5,125 bases of DNA from Clostridia bacterium (GTDB taxonomy: Bacteria; Bacillota; Clostridia; Oscillospirales; CAG-382). This document shows positions 1-5,125 of this stretch, piece after piece. The notes under the pieces are model-generated. The model saw only the letters and a program-made list of their open reading frames with translations. It had not been told where the DNA came from and ran no database searches. The DNA is taken from contig JAFYOG010000053.1 in the NCBI GenBank assembly GCA_017560285.1, positions 1 through 5,125 of the forward strand. The letters run 5' to 3'. The translations under genes and the position numbers were made by a program. Numbering within the stretch: the stretch's first letter is position 1; the number at the start of each line of letters is the position of its first letter.

Positions 1-1
1 G

Positions 2-58
2 GGTCAGATCGCATCTGTTATCGCAGGCGGTATGATACTAAACTTCTTCGGTAATTAA
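2..58 (+). CDS. C-terminal fragment of a membrane protein, probably beta subunit of a sodium-pumping decarboxylase (OadB/GcdB/MmdB-like)
   Basis: Only the last 18 codons are present, reading GQIASVIAGGMILNFFGN and then TAA; the start lies outside the window. The peptide is a hydrophobic, glycine-rich helix. From memory of the family, the last helix of the beta subunits of oxaloacetate, methylmalonyl-CoA and glutaconyl-CoA decarboxylases has a similar pattern (GQ-x-ASVIAGG-x-x-L). These subunits form the sodium channel that couples decarboxylation of carboxybiotin to Na+ export across the inner membrane. The next gene starts 11 bases after the stop and has a gamma-subunit-like membrane helix, which supports this reading. 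The call rests on a short fragment and on context, so another polytopic membrane protein cannot be excluded. Confidence 0.6.
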   Translation, partial: GQIASVIAGGMILNFFGN

Positions 59-65
59 GGGGTGG
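57..65 (+). promoter_or_regulatory. Ribosome binding site of the OadG-like gene
   Basis: AAGGGGTGG lies 4 bases before the ATG at 70 and overlaps the stop codon of the preceding gene. It resembles the anti-SD complement AAGGAGGTG with one A missing. The overlap suggests translational coupling of the two genes and fixes the start at 70. Confidence 0.6.
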
Positions 66-69
66 CAAT

Positions 70-630
70 ATGAAAAGATTATTATCAGCTTTATTCGCAC
101 TCCTTATTGTGCTTTCCTGTACCGCTGTAAGCGCTTTTGCAACAGAAGAAGTTAAAGAAGAAAACTTTGTTGAAACTATTGAAGATATCAACGCAAAGCT
201 TAACGGTATTTACGATATAGAGGGCTTAACCGTTACCTCTGTTATAATCCGCGCAGGCAGCCAAAACACCCTTATTATCAACGGCGTTATTGTTGAAGAA
301 AACGCAGATGACATTGCGTGGAGTAATGAATATAACATGAGTGAAGAAGAATATCTTGCGTTGTATGAAATAAATGGTTCGGCTGTTGTTTACGATCGTG
401 CCACTAACCATCAAATCAAGATTCCCGCCGCCGAAATCATAGGCAAGGTTATCGATGCTTCCGGTTCTAACCTCGACGTAGATTTCGAATTTTTCGGTGT
501 TGGCAGCGAGGGCTTAACCCGCAACATCAAATATATGGGTCTTGGTATGCTTGGCATCTTTGTGGTTGTAGGTGTGGTAATTCTTCTTACCTTTACCCTA
601 AACAAGATCACAGGCAAAAAACAATCCTGA
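70..630 (+). CDS. Signal-peptide protein with one C-terminal membrane helix, OadG/gamma-subunit-like
   Basis: The 186-aa product starts with a signal peptide (MKRLL, a hydrophobic core at residues 4-16 and a likely cut after SAFA at 21-24). A polar, acidic extracytoplasmic region of about 125 residues follows, then one membrane helix at about 155-177 (YMGLGMLGIFVVVGVVILL) and a short basic tail, NKITGKKQS. The helix resembles the single helix of sodium-pump decarboxylase gamma subunits (OadG, PF04277), which tether and stabilise the alpha-beta complex. Classical OadG puts its helix at the N-terminus with a cytoplasmic tail, so the secreted N-terminal part here is different; I recall similar layouts among clostridial OadG-annotated proteins. 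The gene follows the beta-like fragment by 11 bases and ends just before a strong terminator, so it is the last gene of that operon. Cys17 does not sit in a good lipobox. Function is inferred from context and the helix only. Confidence 0.6.
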   Translation: MKRLLSALFALLIVLSCTAVSAFATEEVKEENFVETIEDINAKLNGIYDIEGLTVTSVIIRAGSQNTLIINGVIVEENADDIAWSNEYNMSEEEYLALYEINGSAVVYDRATNHQIKIPAAEIIGKVIDASGSNLDVDFEFFGVGSEGLTRNIKYMGLGMLGIFVVVGVVILLTFTLNKITGKKQS

Positions 631-639
631 TTTTTAAAG

Positions 640-672
640 CAAATCGACCGATTTTTCGGTCGATTGTTTTTT
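640..672 (+). terminator. Rho-independent terminator of the decarboxylase-like operon
   Basis: A 10-bp perfect stem, AATCGACCGA (642-651) with TCGGTCGATT (656-665), closes a TTTT loop. C640-G666 may extend it past a bulged A. Six T residues (667-672) follow directly. It lies 11 bases after the stop at 630 and before the malQ promoter, so it separates two transcription units. Confidence 0.9.
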
Positions 673-680
673 AATAACTA

Positions 681-709
681 TTGAAAAACCACTGTTTTTT
701 TGCTATACT
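681..709 (+). promoter_or_regulatory. Sigma-A type promoter of malQ, extended -10
   Basis: The -35 box TTGAAA (681-686) and -10 box TATACT (704-709) are 17 bases apart. A TG at 701-702 sits one base before the -10 box, making it an extended -10. Transcription would start near 715-718, leaving a leader of about 25 bases. No operator palindrome or CRE-like site is evident around it. Confidence 0.8.
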
Positions 710-726
710 GTAAAAAAGCATAATTC

Positions 727-732
727 AAGGAG
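727..732 (+). promoter_or_regulatory. Ribosome binding site deciding the malQ start
   Basis: AAGGAG ends 9 bases before the ATG at 742. An earlier ATG at 737 is only 4 bases from it and opens a frame that stops after five codons, so 742 is the start of the glucanotransferase. Confidence 0.75.
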
Positions 733-741
733 AAATATGTT

Positions 742-2238
742 ATGGGTTCCATAAAAAGAAGCAGCGGCGTTCTAATGAGCATCTCTGCGCTACCCTCGAA
801 ATACGGCGTAGGTGTTTTTGGCAAAGAGGCTGTGGATTTCGCCCGTCTTATTGCCGATATGGGCTTTTCCTATTGGCAGGTTTTGCCCTTTACCCCGTTG
901 GATTACGCAAATTCCCCCTATGGTTCGGATAGCGCATTCGCAGGGAACGAGCTTTACATAAGCCCCGATTTAATGGTAAAAGAGGGCTACGTCACCCCCC
1001 AAGAGGCTCAGAGCAACGAATATGCAGGCTCGCCTTACACCGCGGCGTATGCATTCGCCCGCGAATCGCGGGAACGGTTAATGCGCCGTGCCTACGGAAG
1101 GTTAGATAAGGTTCACCTAAACAGAATAGAAGAATTTATAAAAAGCAAAGATCTATACGCCCATTGCCTTTTCCGCGCGCTAAAGGTCGAAAACGGCGGA
1201 AAGAAGTTTTGGGAATGGGAAAAGGGCAAGCAATATTCCTCTGCCCTTGCCCTTGGGGAAGAGCTAAAGAGCGAAATATATTACCACGGCTTCGTTCAGT
1301 ATCTGTTCTATACCCAATGGGAGCAAACCAAAAAGCAAATTAACGACCTTGGTATAAAGATTATCGGCGATATGCCCATATACGTTTCCCGCGATAGCGC
1401 CGACGTTTGGGCAAGCCCTCAGCTTTTCGATATTAACGCAAAAACCTATAAGCCCGCAAGCGTAGCAGGCTGTCCCCCCGATTATTTTTCCGAGGACGGA
1501 CAGTTCTGGGGCAACCCATTGTATAAATGGAAAACACATAAAGATCAAGGCTATTCTTGGTGGATAAACCGCATAAGCCGTTCCTTGGAAATTTACGATA
1601 TGCTTCGTATCGACCATTTCCGTGCCTTTGCATCCTATTGGGCTATCCCGGGTAATGCAAAGACCGCCAAAGAGGGCAAATGGAAAAAGGGTCCGGGTAT
1701 GGATATATTCAATGCGGTTAACAAAGCCTTGGGCGACGTTCCCATTATAGCCGAGGATCTTGGCGAATTCGGAGAGGACGTTGTAAAGCTGTTAAAGGAT
1801 AGCGGCTTCCCCGGAATGCGCATTGTACAGTTCGGCTTCGAGCCCGGCGCAAATTCCACCCACTTACCCCACAATTACCCCGAAAACAGCATCGCCTATA
1901 CAGGCACCCACGATAACAACACCCTTTTGGGCTGGCTGTGGGAGGCAACCGATGCAGAACGCCGTTTTGCATTAGATTACGTTGGCTTCGATCACGGCGA
2001 TTGGGGCAAGGGCGGCTACGATGCACCTGCCTGCCGCAAGATTATCGAATGCGTATGGCGCTCCAACGCTAACCTTGCAATAATTCCTTTTCAGGATATG
2101 TGCGGCTTCGGCAGCGATGCAAGAATGAACATTCCCGGCGACGACAGCGGCAAATGGCAGTTCCGCACCACCGCCGAAACCTGCCAAAAAATCGATAAAT
2201 TTTATTTCAAAAAAATCAATTCGCTTTTCTGCAGATAA
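742..2238 (+). CDS. malQ: 4-alpha-glucanotransferase (amylomaltase, GH77)
   Basis: The 498-aa protein is a full-length GH77 disproportionating enzyme. It moves alpha-1,4-glucan segments between maltooligosaccharides in the cytosol, during breakdown of starch, maltodextrin or glycogen. Visible marks are the N-terminal RSSGVLMSISALPSKYGVG (7-24), SPYGSDSAFAGN (58-69), the nucleophile Asp291 in LRIDHFRAF, the acid/base Glu338 in IIAEDLGE, the third catalytic Asp391 in GTHDNNT, and the C-terminal RMNIPG...KWQFR (461-475). These acids correspond closely in position to D293, E340 and D395 of Thermus amylomaltase. The size is normal, and starting later, at Met12, would cut into the conserved N-terminal motif. 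The gene has its own promoter, and no glycogen or maltose genes are seen nearby, so it stands alone here. It has no visible terminator before the next promoter, so some read-through into the oxidoreductase gene is possible. Confidence 0.96.
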   Translation: MGSIKRSSGVLMSISALPSKYGVGVFGKEAVDFARLIADMGFSYWQVLPFTPLDYANSPYGSDSAFAGNELYISPDLMVKEGYVTPQEAQSNEYAGSPYTAAYAFARESRERLMRRAYGRLDKVHLNRIEEFIKSKDLYAHCLFRALKVENGGKKFWEWEKGKQYSSALALGEELKSEIYYHGFVQYLFYTQWEQTKKQINDLGIKIIGDMPIYVSRDSADVWASPQLFDINAKTYKPASVAGCPPDYFSEDGQFWGNPLYKWKTHKDQGYSWWINRISRSLEIYDMLRIDHFRAFASYWAIPGNAKTAKEGKWKKGPGMDIFNAVNKALGDVPIIAEDLGEFGEDVVKLLKDSGFPGMRIVQFGFEPGANSTHLPHNYPENSIAYTGTHDNNTLLGWLWEATDAERRFALDYVGFDHGDWGKGGYDAPACRKIIECVWRSNANLAIIPFQDMCGFGSDARMNIPGDDSGKWQFRTTAETCQKIDKFYFKKINSLFCR

Positions 2239-2252
2239 TTTGTAAAAAAGCC

Positions 2253-2280
2253 TTGAAATTGTAATTTTTTGTGATATAAT
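2253..2280 (+). promoter_or_regulatory. Strong sigma-A type promoter of the oxidoreductase gene, extended -10
   Basis: The -35 box TTGAAA (2253-2258) and a perfect TATAAT (2275-2280) are 16 bases apart, and a TG at 2272-2273 gives an extended -10. The region around it is very AT-rich. Transcription would start near 2286-2289, about 27 bases before the ATG. The start codon is preceded by AAGAGG (2303-2308) at 6 bases spacing. Confidence 0.85.
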
Positions 2281-2314
2281 TCCCCTGTAACTAAAGATAT
2301 TAAAGAGGTACGTT

Positions 2315-3343
2315 ATGAAAAAGTATAAAGCTGCCGTTGTCGGTTGCGGCAACATTTTCCCCATGCACGCAGTAAGCATTGTAAGATGCCCCAACGCAGA
2401 GCTTGTTGCAGTATGCGACGTTAAAAAGGACAGAGCAGATGCAAAAGCCGCAGAATTCGGCGTAAAAGCCTATTACGATTATATCGAAATGTTAGAAAAG
2501 GAAGATATCGACGTAGTACATATCTGCCTTCCTCACTATTTGCACCCCATCGTTTCTATGGAATGCAGCAAGCGCGGTAAGCACGTATTTACCGAAAAGC
2601 CTATGTCTATCAATATCGAAGACGCCCGCGCAATGATCGATACCGCTAACGAAAATAATGTTATCTGCCATTGCGTATTCCAAAACCGCTACAACGCAGG
2701 TGCATTGTTGGCAAAAGAGCTTTTAGATAACGGCACCTTGGGCGCTGTTAAATCTGCAAAGTGCTACGTAACCTGGGACCGCTCTGACGATTACTACGGC
2801 AAGAGCGATTGGAAGGGCACTTGGGATAAAGAAGGCGGCGGTGTAATTATCGACCAAGCTATCCATACCTTAGACCTTATGCGCTACCTTATTAACGATA
2901 AGATCGAATACGTAGATGCTACCATCGCAAACCGCGGCCACGCACATATCGATGTAGAAGATACCGCCGAAGGCTGTATCGCCTTCAAGAACGGCGTTCT
3001 TGCAAACTTCCACGCTATCAACTACTATGGCTACGATGCAGACGTTTACGTAGAGCTTATGTGCGAAAACGGCATCGCTAAATTAGAGGCTGACCGTGCT
3101 CTTATTATAATGAACGACGGCAGAACCTTCGAGGCAGACCGTCCTAACGAGGAATTCGGCTACGGCAACGTAAAATCCTATTGGGGCGTAAACCACTGCA
3201 AGCAGATAAACAACTTCTACGAATGCTTGGAATCCGGCGAAGAAATGTTTATCCCCGTTGAAAGCGCATACGAAACAATGGAAATGGTTTGTGCTATCTA
3301 CAAGAGCGGCAAAACTAAGGAAAGAGTTTATCTTAATAAATAG
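2315..3343 (+). CDS. Gfo/Idh/MocA-family NAD(P)-dependent sugar oxidoreductase
   Basis: The 342-aa protein has the standard two-part layout of the family. The N-terminal Rossmann fold has the dinucleotide loop AVVGCGNI (7-14) and an acidic residue after strand 2 (VCDVKK, Asp35), which favours NAD(H). The catalytic lysine is in the hallmark TEKPMS (Lys95). The C-terminal alpha/beta domain carries WKGTWDKEGGGVIIDQAIH, with Asp180 and His184 as the likely catalytic pair. Members oxidise or reduce hydroxyls of sugars, inositols or nucleotide sugars; the substrate cannot be read from the sequence. The length is typical and the start is supported by AAGAGG at 6 bases. It is a single-gene unit with a near-consensus promoter. 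Codon choice differs sharply from its neighbours: of 25 Ile codons, 18 are ATC, 5 ATT and only 2 ATA, which suggests high expression. No sugar transporter or kinase is beside it. Confidence 0.93.
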   Translation: MKKYKAAVVGCGNIFPMHAVSIVRCPNAELVAVCDVKKDRADAKAAEFGVKAYYDYIEMLEKEDIDVVHICLPHYLHPIVSMECSKRGKHVFTEKPMSINIEDARAMIDTANENNVICHCVFQNRYNAGALLAKELLDNGTLGAVKSAKCYVTWDRSDDYYGKSDWKGTWDKEGGGVIIDQAIHTLDLMRYLINDKIEYVDATIANRGHAHIDVEDTAEGCIAFKNGVLANFHAINYYGYDADVYVELMCENGIAKLEADRALIIMNDGRTFEADRPNEEFGYGNVKSYWGVNHCKQINNFYECLESGEEMFIPVESAYETMEMVCAIYKSGKTKERVYLNK

Positions 3344-3346
3344 GAA

Positions 3347-3365
3347 CTGCTGCATAACAGCGCAG
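3347..3365 (+). other. Small imperfect hairpin just after the oxidoreductase stop
   Basis: CTGCTG (3347-3352) can pair with CAGC (3358-3361) and then CAG after a short bulge, around a CATAA loop. It has no T-run, so it is not a terminator by itself. It may protect the 3' end of the message or be chance. Confidence 0.3.
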
Positions 3366-3368
3366 ACC

Positions 3369-3386
3369 GCATAAATTAATTTATGC
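3369..3386. repeat. Perfect 18-bp palindrome
   Basis: GCATAAATTAATTTATGC reads the same on both strands with no central spacer. It lies 25 bases after the oxidoreductase stop and 6 bases before the terminator-like stem. As RNA it would need a loop and form only a weak AU stem. As DNA it could be an operator for a dimeric regulator. No gene-specific role can be assigned. Confidence 0.5.
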
Positions 3387-3392
3387 TATAAA

Positions 3393-3443
3393 AAATCAGC
3401 ACCGCTTGCAGTAGGGCACTACAGCGTTGGGTGCTGATTTCTT
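3393..3443 (+). terminator. Probable Rho-independent terminator with a long structured stem
   Basis: The outer stem is 11 bp perfect: AAATCAGCACC (3393-3403) with GGTGCTGATTT (3430-3440). The 26-base interior can fold further, with GTAG (3411-3414) pairing CTAC (3419-3422) and a possible GCT/AGC pair outside it. The T-run is partly in the stem and then broken (TTTCTTATT), so the terminator is weaker than the other two in this window. It most likely ends the oxidoreductase transcript. Confidence 0.7.
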
Positions 3444-3495
3444 ATTCTGCATCTGTTCTTCAACAGTTCAATTACGTTAAAAAGGAGCAATATCT

Positions 3496-4050
3496 ATGCT
3501 TGATATTCTTGCTACCGAAAAATATTTTATATTGCAACACCTAAAGGCAGGGGACGTTGCCGCCGATTTTACTATGGGTAACGGCCACGATACCTTGTTT
3601 TTATCCCAAACCGTGGGTAGCGAGGGCTTCGTTTACGCCTTCGATATACAGCCCTCTGCCTTGGTTAATACCGAAAAAAGGCTAACTGACAATAATTGCC
3701 CTAACAATTATCAGCTTATATGCGATTCCCACCACAACGCAAAGGAATATATAAAGCAGCCCATAAAGGCGGGTATGTTCAATTTGGGCTACCTTCCGGG
3801 CAGCGGCAATAAAGCCGTTACCACCAAAAGGGAAACCACGCTAAAGGCTATCGAGGCGGCATTGGATTTGCTTGCCCCCGACGGCATATTGCTTATCGCC
3901 GTTTACCCCGGCCACGAGGAAGGGGAAATAGAGGGCGAGCTTATAAACGATATGCTCTCGCTAATGGACCGAAAACAGTATTGCTGTGTAAAATTCCGCA
4001 TAATAAATTCCCCCACGTCTTCTTATTTTTATATTGTAGAAAGTAAATGA
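3496..4050 (+). CDS. mnmM: tRNA 5-(aminomethyl)-2-thiouridine methyltransferase MnmM (YtqB family)
   Basis: The 184-aa class I SAM-dependent methyltransferase matches the YtqB/MnmM family (PF06962, formerly called rRNA methylase). MnmM adds the last methyl group to nm5s2U at tRNA wobble position 34, giving mnm5s2U, in Gram-positive bacteria that lack the MnmC methylase domain. Visible marks are SAM motif I, DFTMGNGHDT (24-33); the acidic end of strand 2, AFDIQ (Asp50); the family signature FNLGYLPG (95-102) followed by NKAVTT; and YPGHEEGE (137-144). The length is typical. The start is set by AAAGGAG (3481-3487) at 8 bases spacing. It is the first gene of a two-gene unit with the phosphatase, 10 bases downstream. 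Ile codons are mostly ATA (10 of 14), unlike the gene before it. I see no clear promoter in the gap upstream. The family call is strong; the exact tRNA substrate follows from the family, not from this sequence. Confidence 0.9.
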   Translation: MLDILATEKYFILQHLKAGDVAADFTMGNGHDTLFLSQTVGSEGFVYAFDIQPSALVNTEKRLTDNNCPNNYQLICDSHHNAKEYIKQPIKAGMFNLGYLPGSGNKAVTTKRETTLKAIEAALDLLAPDGILLIAVYPGHEEGEIEGELINDMLSLMDRKQYCCVKFRIINSPTSSYFYIVESK

Positions 4051-4060
4051 GGTTAAAATT

Positions 4061-4771
4061 ATGCTATTGTACGTAATCCGCCATGCAGACCCTATATACA
4101 ACCCCGATTCCTTAACCGAAAAGGGAAAACGTCAGGCAGAAGCATTGGGCAGACGTTTGGCTGTTCACGGCTTGGACCGTATCTATGCATCCCCTATGAA
4201 CAGAGCGCAAATGACAGCAAAGCCCGCAAGCGAGCTTTTGGGCAAGCCTATACAAACCTTAGATTGGACAAGCGAGGATTTGGCGGGTATGTATATGGGC
4301 TTCGAGGACGACGTAAAGGGCGGCTGGACATGGACCTTCGGCATAAACCCCACCCGTTATAAAACCGAGGAAAACTTAGCCCTTGGGGATAAATGGTACG
4401 AGGGCTACCCCTTTAACCGTTCAAAAGCCAAAGAGGGCTACGATATAATATCCAAGGCATCCGACGAATTTATGGAATCCTTGGGCTATAAGCGGGAGGG
4501 CTTAAAATATAAGATATTAAAGCCCAACGACGAAAAGGTTGCCGTGTTCTGCCATTACGGCTTCGGCACCACTTGGCTTTCCCATTTGTTGGGTATGAAC
4601 CCCATTGTATTTTGGTCCACCTTCGATATAAACCATTCGGGCGTAACCATCATAAACTTCCAAAACCATTCCGATGGCTATACCGCCCCAAAGGTGCTTT
4701 GCCTTTCCGATATTTCCCACTTCTACGGCGATAGATTGCCTATGCAGTTTACCAATTATATAGATATATAA
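4061..4771 (+). CDS. Histidine phosphatase family protein (phosphoglycerate mutase-like)
   Basis: The 236-aa protein belongs to the branch-1 histidine phosphatases. The phospho-acceptor histidine is His8 in VIRHADP, a variant of the usual RHG. Other pocket residues are Arg48 in ASPMNRAQMTA, the probable acid Glu72 in TSEDLAG, and the second histidine His165 in FCHYGFG. Between about 75 and 150 there is a longer insert rich in aromatics (GGWTWTFG, KWYEGYPF), which likely forms the substrate cap; the protein is therefore longer than CobC-type phosphatases of about 200 aa. The substrate is unknown: sugar phosphates, nucleotides and alpha-ribazole phosphate are all used in the superfamily. The gene begins 10 bases after the mnmM stop. 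Its only Shine-Dalgarno candidate, GAGG (4049-4052), overlaps that stop, so the pair is probably co-transcribed and translationally coupled. Ile codons are mostly ATA (10 of 15). A strong terminator follows. Confidence 0.88.
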   Translation: MLLYVIRHADPIYNPDSLTEKGKRQAEALGRRLAVHGLDRIYASPMNRAQMTAKPASELLGKPIQTLDWTSEDLAGMYMGFEDDVKGGWTWTFGINPTRYKTEENLALGDKWYEGYPFNRSKAKEGYDIISKASDEFMESLGYKREGLKYKILKPNDEKVAVFCHYGFGTTWLSHLLGMNPIVFWSTFDINHSGVTIINFQNHSDGYTAPKVLCLSDISHFYGDRLPMQFTNYIDI

Positions 4772-4779
4772 TAAAAAAC

Positions 4780-4809
4780 AAAGCCGACGTACGGTTACGT
4801 CGGCTTTTT
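4780..4809. terminator. Bidirectional Rho-independent terminator between convergent units
   Basis: The stem is 12 bp perfect: AAAGCCGACGTA (4780-4791) with TACGTCGGCTTT (4796-4807) around a CGGT loop. The plus strand continues with a T-run to 4809. On the minus strand the A-rich flank (from 4773) gives TTTGTTTTTT, so the same hairpin can stop the coat operon coming from the right. The phosphatase gene ends 8 bases before it and the coat gene 3 bases after it. Confidence 0.9.
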
Positions 4810-4812
4810 CTG

Positions 4813-5055
4813 TTAATTTTGGTACTTCTGCTTGGTCTGCATAATCTGCTGTTGTGGTGCCGCTTGGGTGGGGTACCAACCCTTTTGCGCCATCTTGTCG
4901 TAAATTTCCTTTTGCATACACAACGCCTCGTTCAATGCCTGCTTAAAGGTGCTGTTAACGTTGGGTGTGGGCGATTCGATAGTACCGTGCATAAAAATAT
5001 CGCAAGAATTTTTTACGCTTGTAAGAATGTTGTCCATTATAACCTTATCCTGCAT
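4813..5055 (-). CDS. Small spore coat protein, CotF-like (Coat_F family)
   Basis: The 80-aa product resembles the short Coat_F (PF07875) proteins of clostridia, structural parts of the spore coat made in the mother cell. Visible family marks are DNILTSVKNSCDIFMHGTIE (8-27) with SPTPNV (28-33), the helix with FKQALNEAL (37-45), and the end motif QKGWYP (57-62). A glutamine-rich tail of 18 residues follows, reading TQAAPQQQ and on to KQKYQN. The start is set by AAAGGAGG (5061-5068) at 5 bases; Met7 is a weaker alternative. The gene is last in a minus-strand operon: the upstream gene ends 11 bases before it and the shared hairpin lies just after its stop. Expression under a mother-cell sigma factor is expected for the family, but the promoter lies outside the window. 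Confidence 0.85.
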   Translation of the reverse strand: MQDKVIMDNILTSVKNSCDIFMHGTIESPTPNVNSTFKQALNEALCMQKEIYDKMAQKGWYPTQAAPQQQIMQTKQKYQN

Positions 5056-5060
5056 AATAT

Positions 5061-5068
5061 CCTCCTTT
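5061..5068 (-). promoter_or_regulatory. Strong ribosome binding site of the CotF-like gene
   Basis: AAAGGAGG on the minus strand lies 5 bases before the ATG at 5055 and overlaps the TAA stop of the upstream gene, suggesting coupled translation of the two coat-region genes. Confidence 0.8.
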
Positions 5069-5123
5069 AAAGCAAGCCGTAAAACTTTTCAAATACCTGC
5101 TGTTGCTTTTGGGCAATCTGTTG
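5067..5123 (-). CDS. C-terminal fragment of a glutamine-rich protein upstream of the coat gene
   Basis: Only the last 18 codons are in the window, reading QQIAQKQQQVFEKFYGLL and then TAA on the minus strand; the start is outside. I do not recognise the family from this piece. It is polar and Gln/Lys-rich and ends in an aromatic-leucine patch. Its stop overlaps the Shine-Dalgarno of the CotF-like gene, so the two are co-transcribed. The short spacing and the shared Gln-rich character suggest a second spore coat protein, but that is inference. Confidence 0.6.
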   Translation of the reverse strand, partial: QQIAQKQQQVFEKFYGLL

Positions 5124-5125
5124 CA

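Noticed and set aside
83..124. Possible lipobox around Cys17 of the OadG-like protein
   Set aside because: The residues before the cysteine are V-L-S, and Leu at -2 is not typical of a lipobox. A normal signal peptidase I site after SAFA fits better, although lipoprotein processing is not fully excluded.
2239..2275. AT-rich inverted sequence after malQ as a terminator
   Set aside because: Only short A/T pairings such as AATT with AATT are possible, with no GC-rich stem. The stretch is better explained by the oxidoreductase promoter.
1264..2394. Several long minus-strand open frames opposite malQ and the start of the oxidoreductase gene
   Set aside because: They are shadows of two well-supported genes with intact catalytic motifs, and none gives a recognisable protein.
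3384..3392. TGCTATAAA as an extended -10 promoter for mnmM
   Set aside because: There is no acceptable -35 box 16-18 bases upstream, and the start would fall inside the terminator-like stem, which does not make sense for mnmM expression.
3441..3480. CTGTT-CTTC-AACAG as a second terminator or a riboswitch part
   Set aside because: The stem is only 5 bp with no T-run after it, and no known riboswitch core is recognisable in the gap.
4819..5070. Plus-strand open frame of 83 codons across the right end
   Set aside because: It lies antisense to the CotF-like gene, which has recognisable family motifs and a strong ribosome binding site. The plus-strand frame has no recognisable motif.

Overview
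The window looks like an ordinary chromosomal segment of an endospore-forming, fermentative member of the Bacillota, most likely a gut-type Clostridia. The main reasons are a CotF-like spore coat gene at the right edge, an MnmM/YtqB tRNA methyltransferase (a mostly Gram-positive family), purine-rich Shine-Dalgarno sites of the AAGGAG type, and consensus sigma-A promoters. No mobile element, CRISPR array, rRNA or tRNA is visible. Genus and species cannot be named from this sequence alone.

Layout. Positions 2-58 hold the last 18 codons of a membrane protein that resembles the C-terminus of the beta subunit of a biotin-dependent sodium-pumping decarboxylase. It is followed 11 bases later by a 186-aa secreted, membrane-anchored protein (70-630) whose only internal helix resembles the OadG/gamma subunit. 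This operon ends at a clear hairpin terminator (640-672). A strong extended -10 promoter then drives a stand-alone 4-alpha-glucanotransferase, malQ (742-2238). A second strong promoter in the short gap drives a Gfo/Idh/MocA-family sugar oxidoreductase (2315-3343). A 152-base gap (3344-3495) follows, with an imperfect hairpin, a perfect 18-bp palindrome and a long terminator-like stem. Next is a two-gene unit: mnmM (3496-4050) and, 10 bases later, a histidine-phosphatase-family gene (4061-4771). A symmetric hairpin (4780-4809) separates this unit from the minus-strand spore coat operon, of which an 80-aa CotF-like protein (4813-5055) and the C-terminus of an upstream gene (5067-5123) are visible.

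How the genes fit together. The neighbours mostly belong to separate transcription units: sodium-coupled decarboxylation, alpha-glucan processing, an NAD(P)-dependent sugar reaction of unknown substrate, tRNA wobble-uridine modification with a coupled phosphatase, and the spore coat. The most informative sequence signal is the codon use of the Gfo/Idh/MocA gene. It nearly avoids ATA (2 of 25 Ile codons), while the downstream mnmM and phosphatase genes use it for about two thirds of Ile. Together with its near-consensus promoter this suggests that the oxidoreductase is a highly expressed enzyme. I found no convincing undescribed system here.
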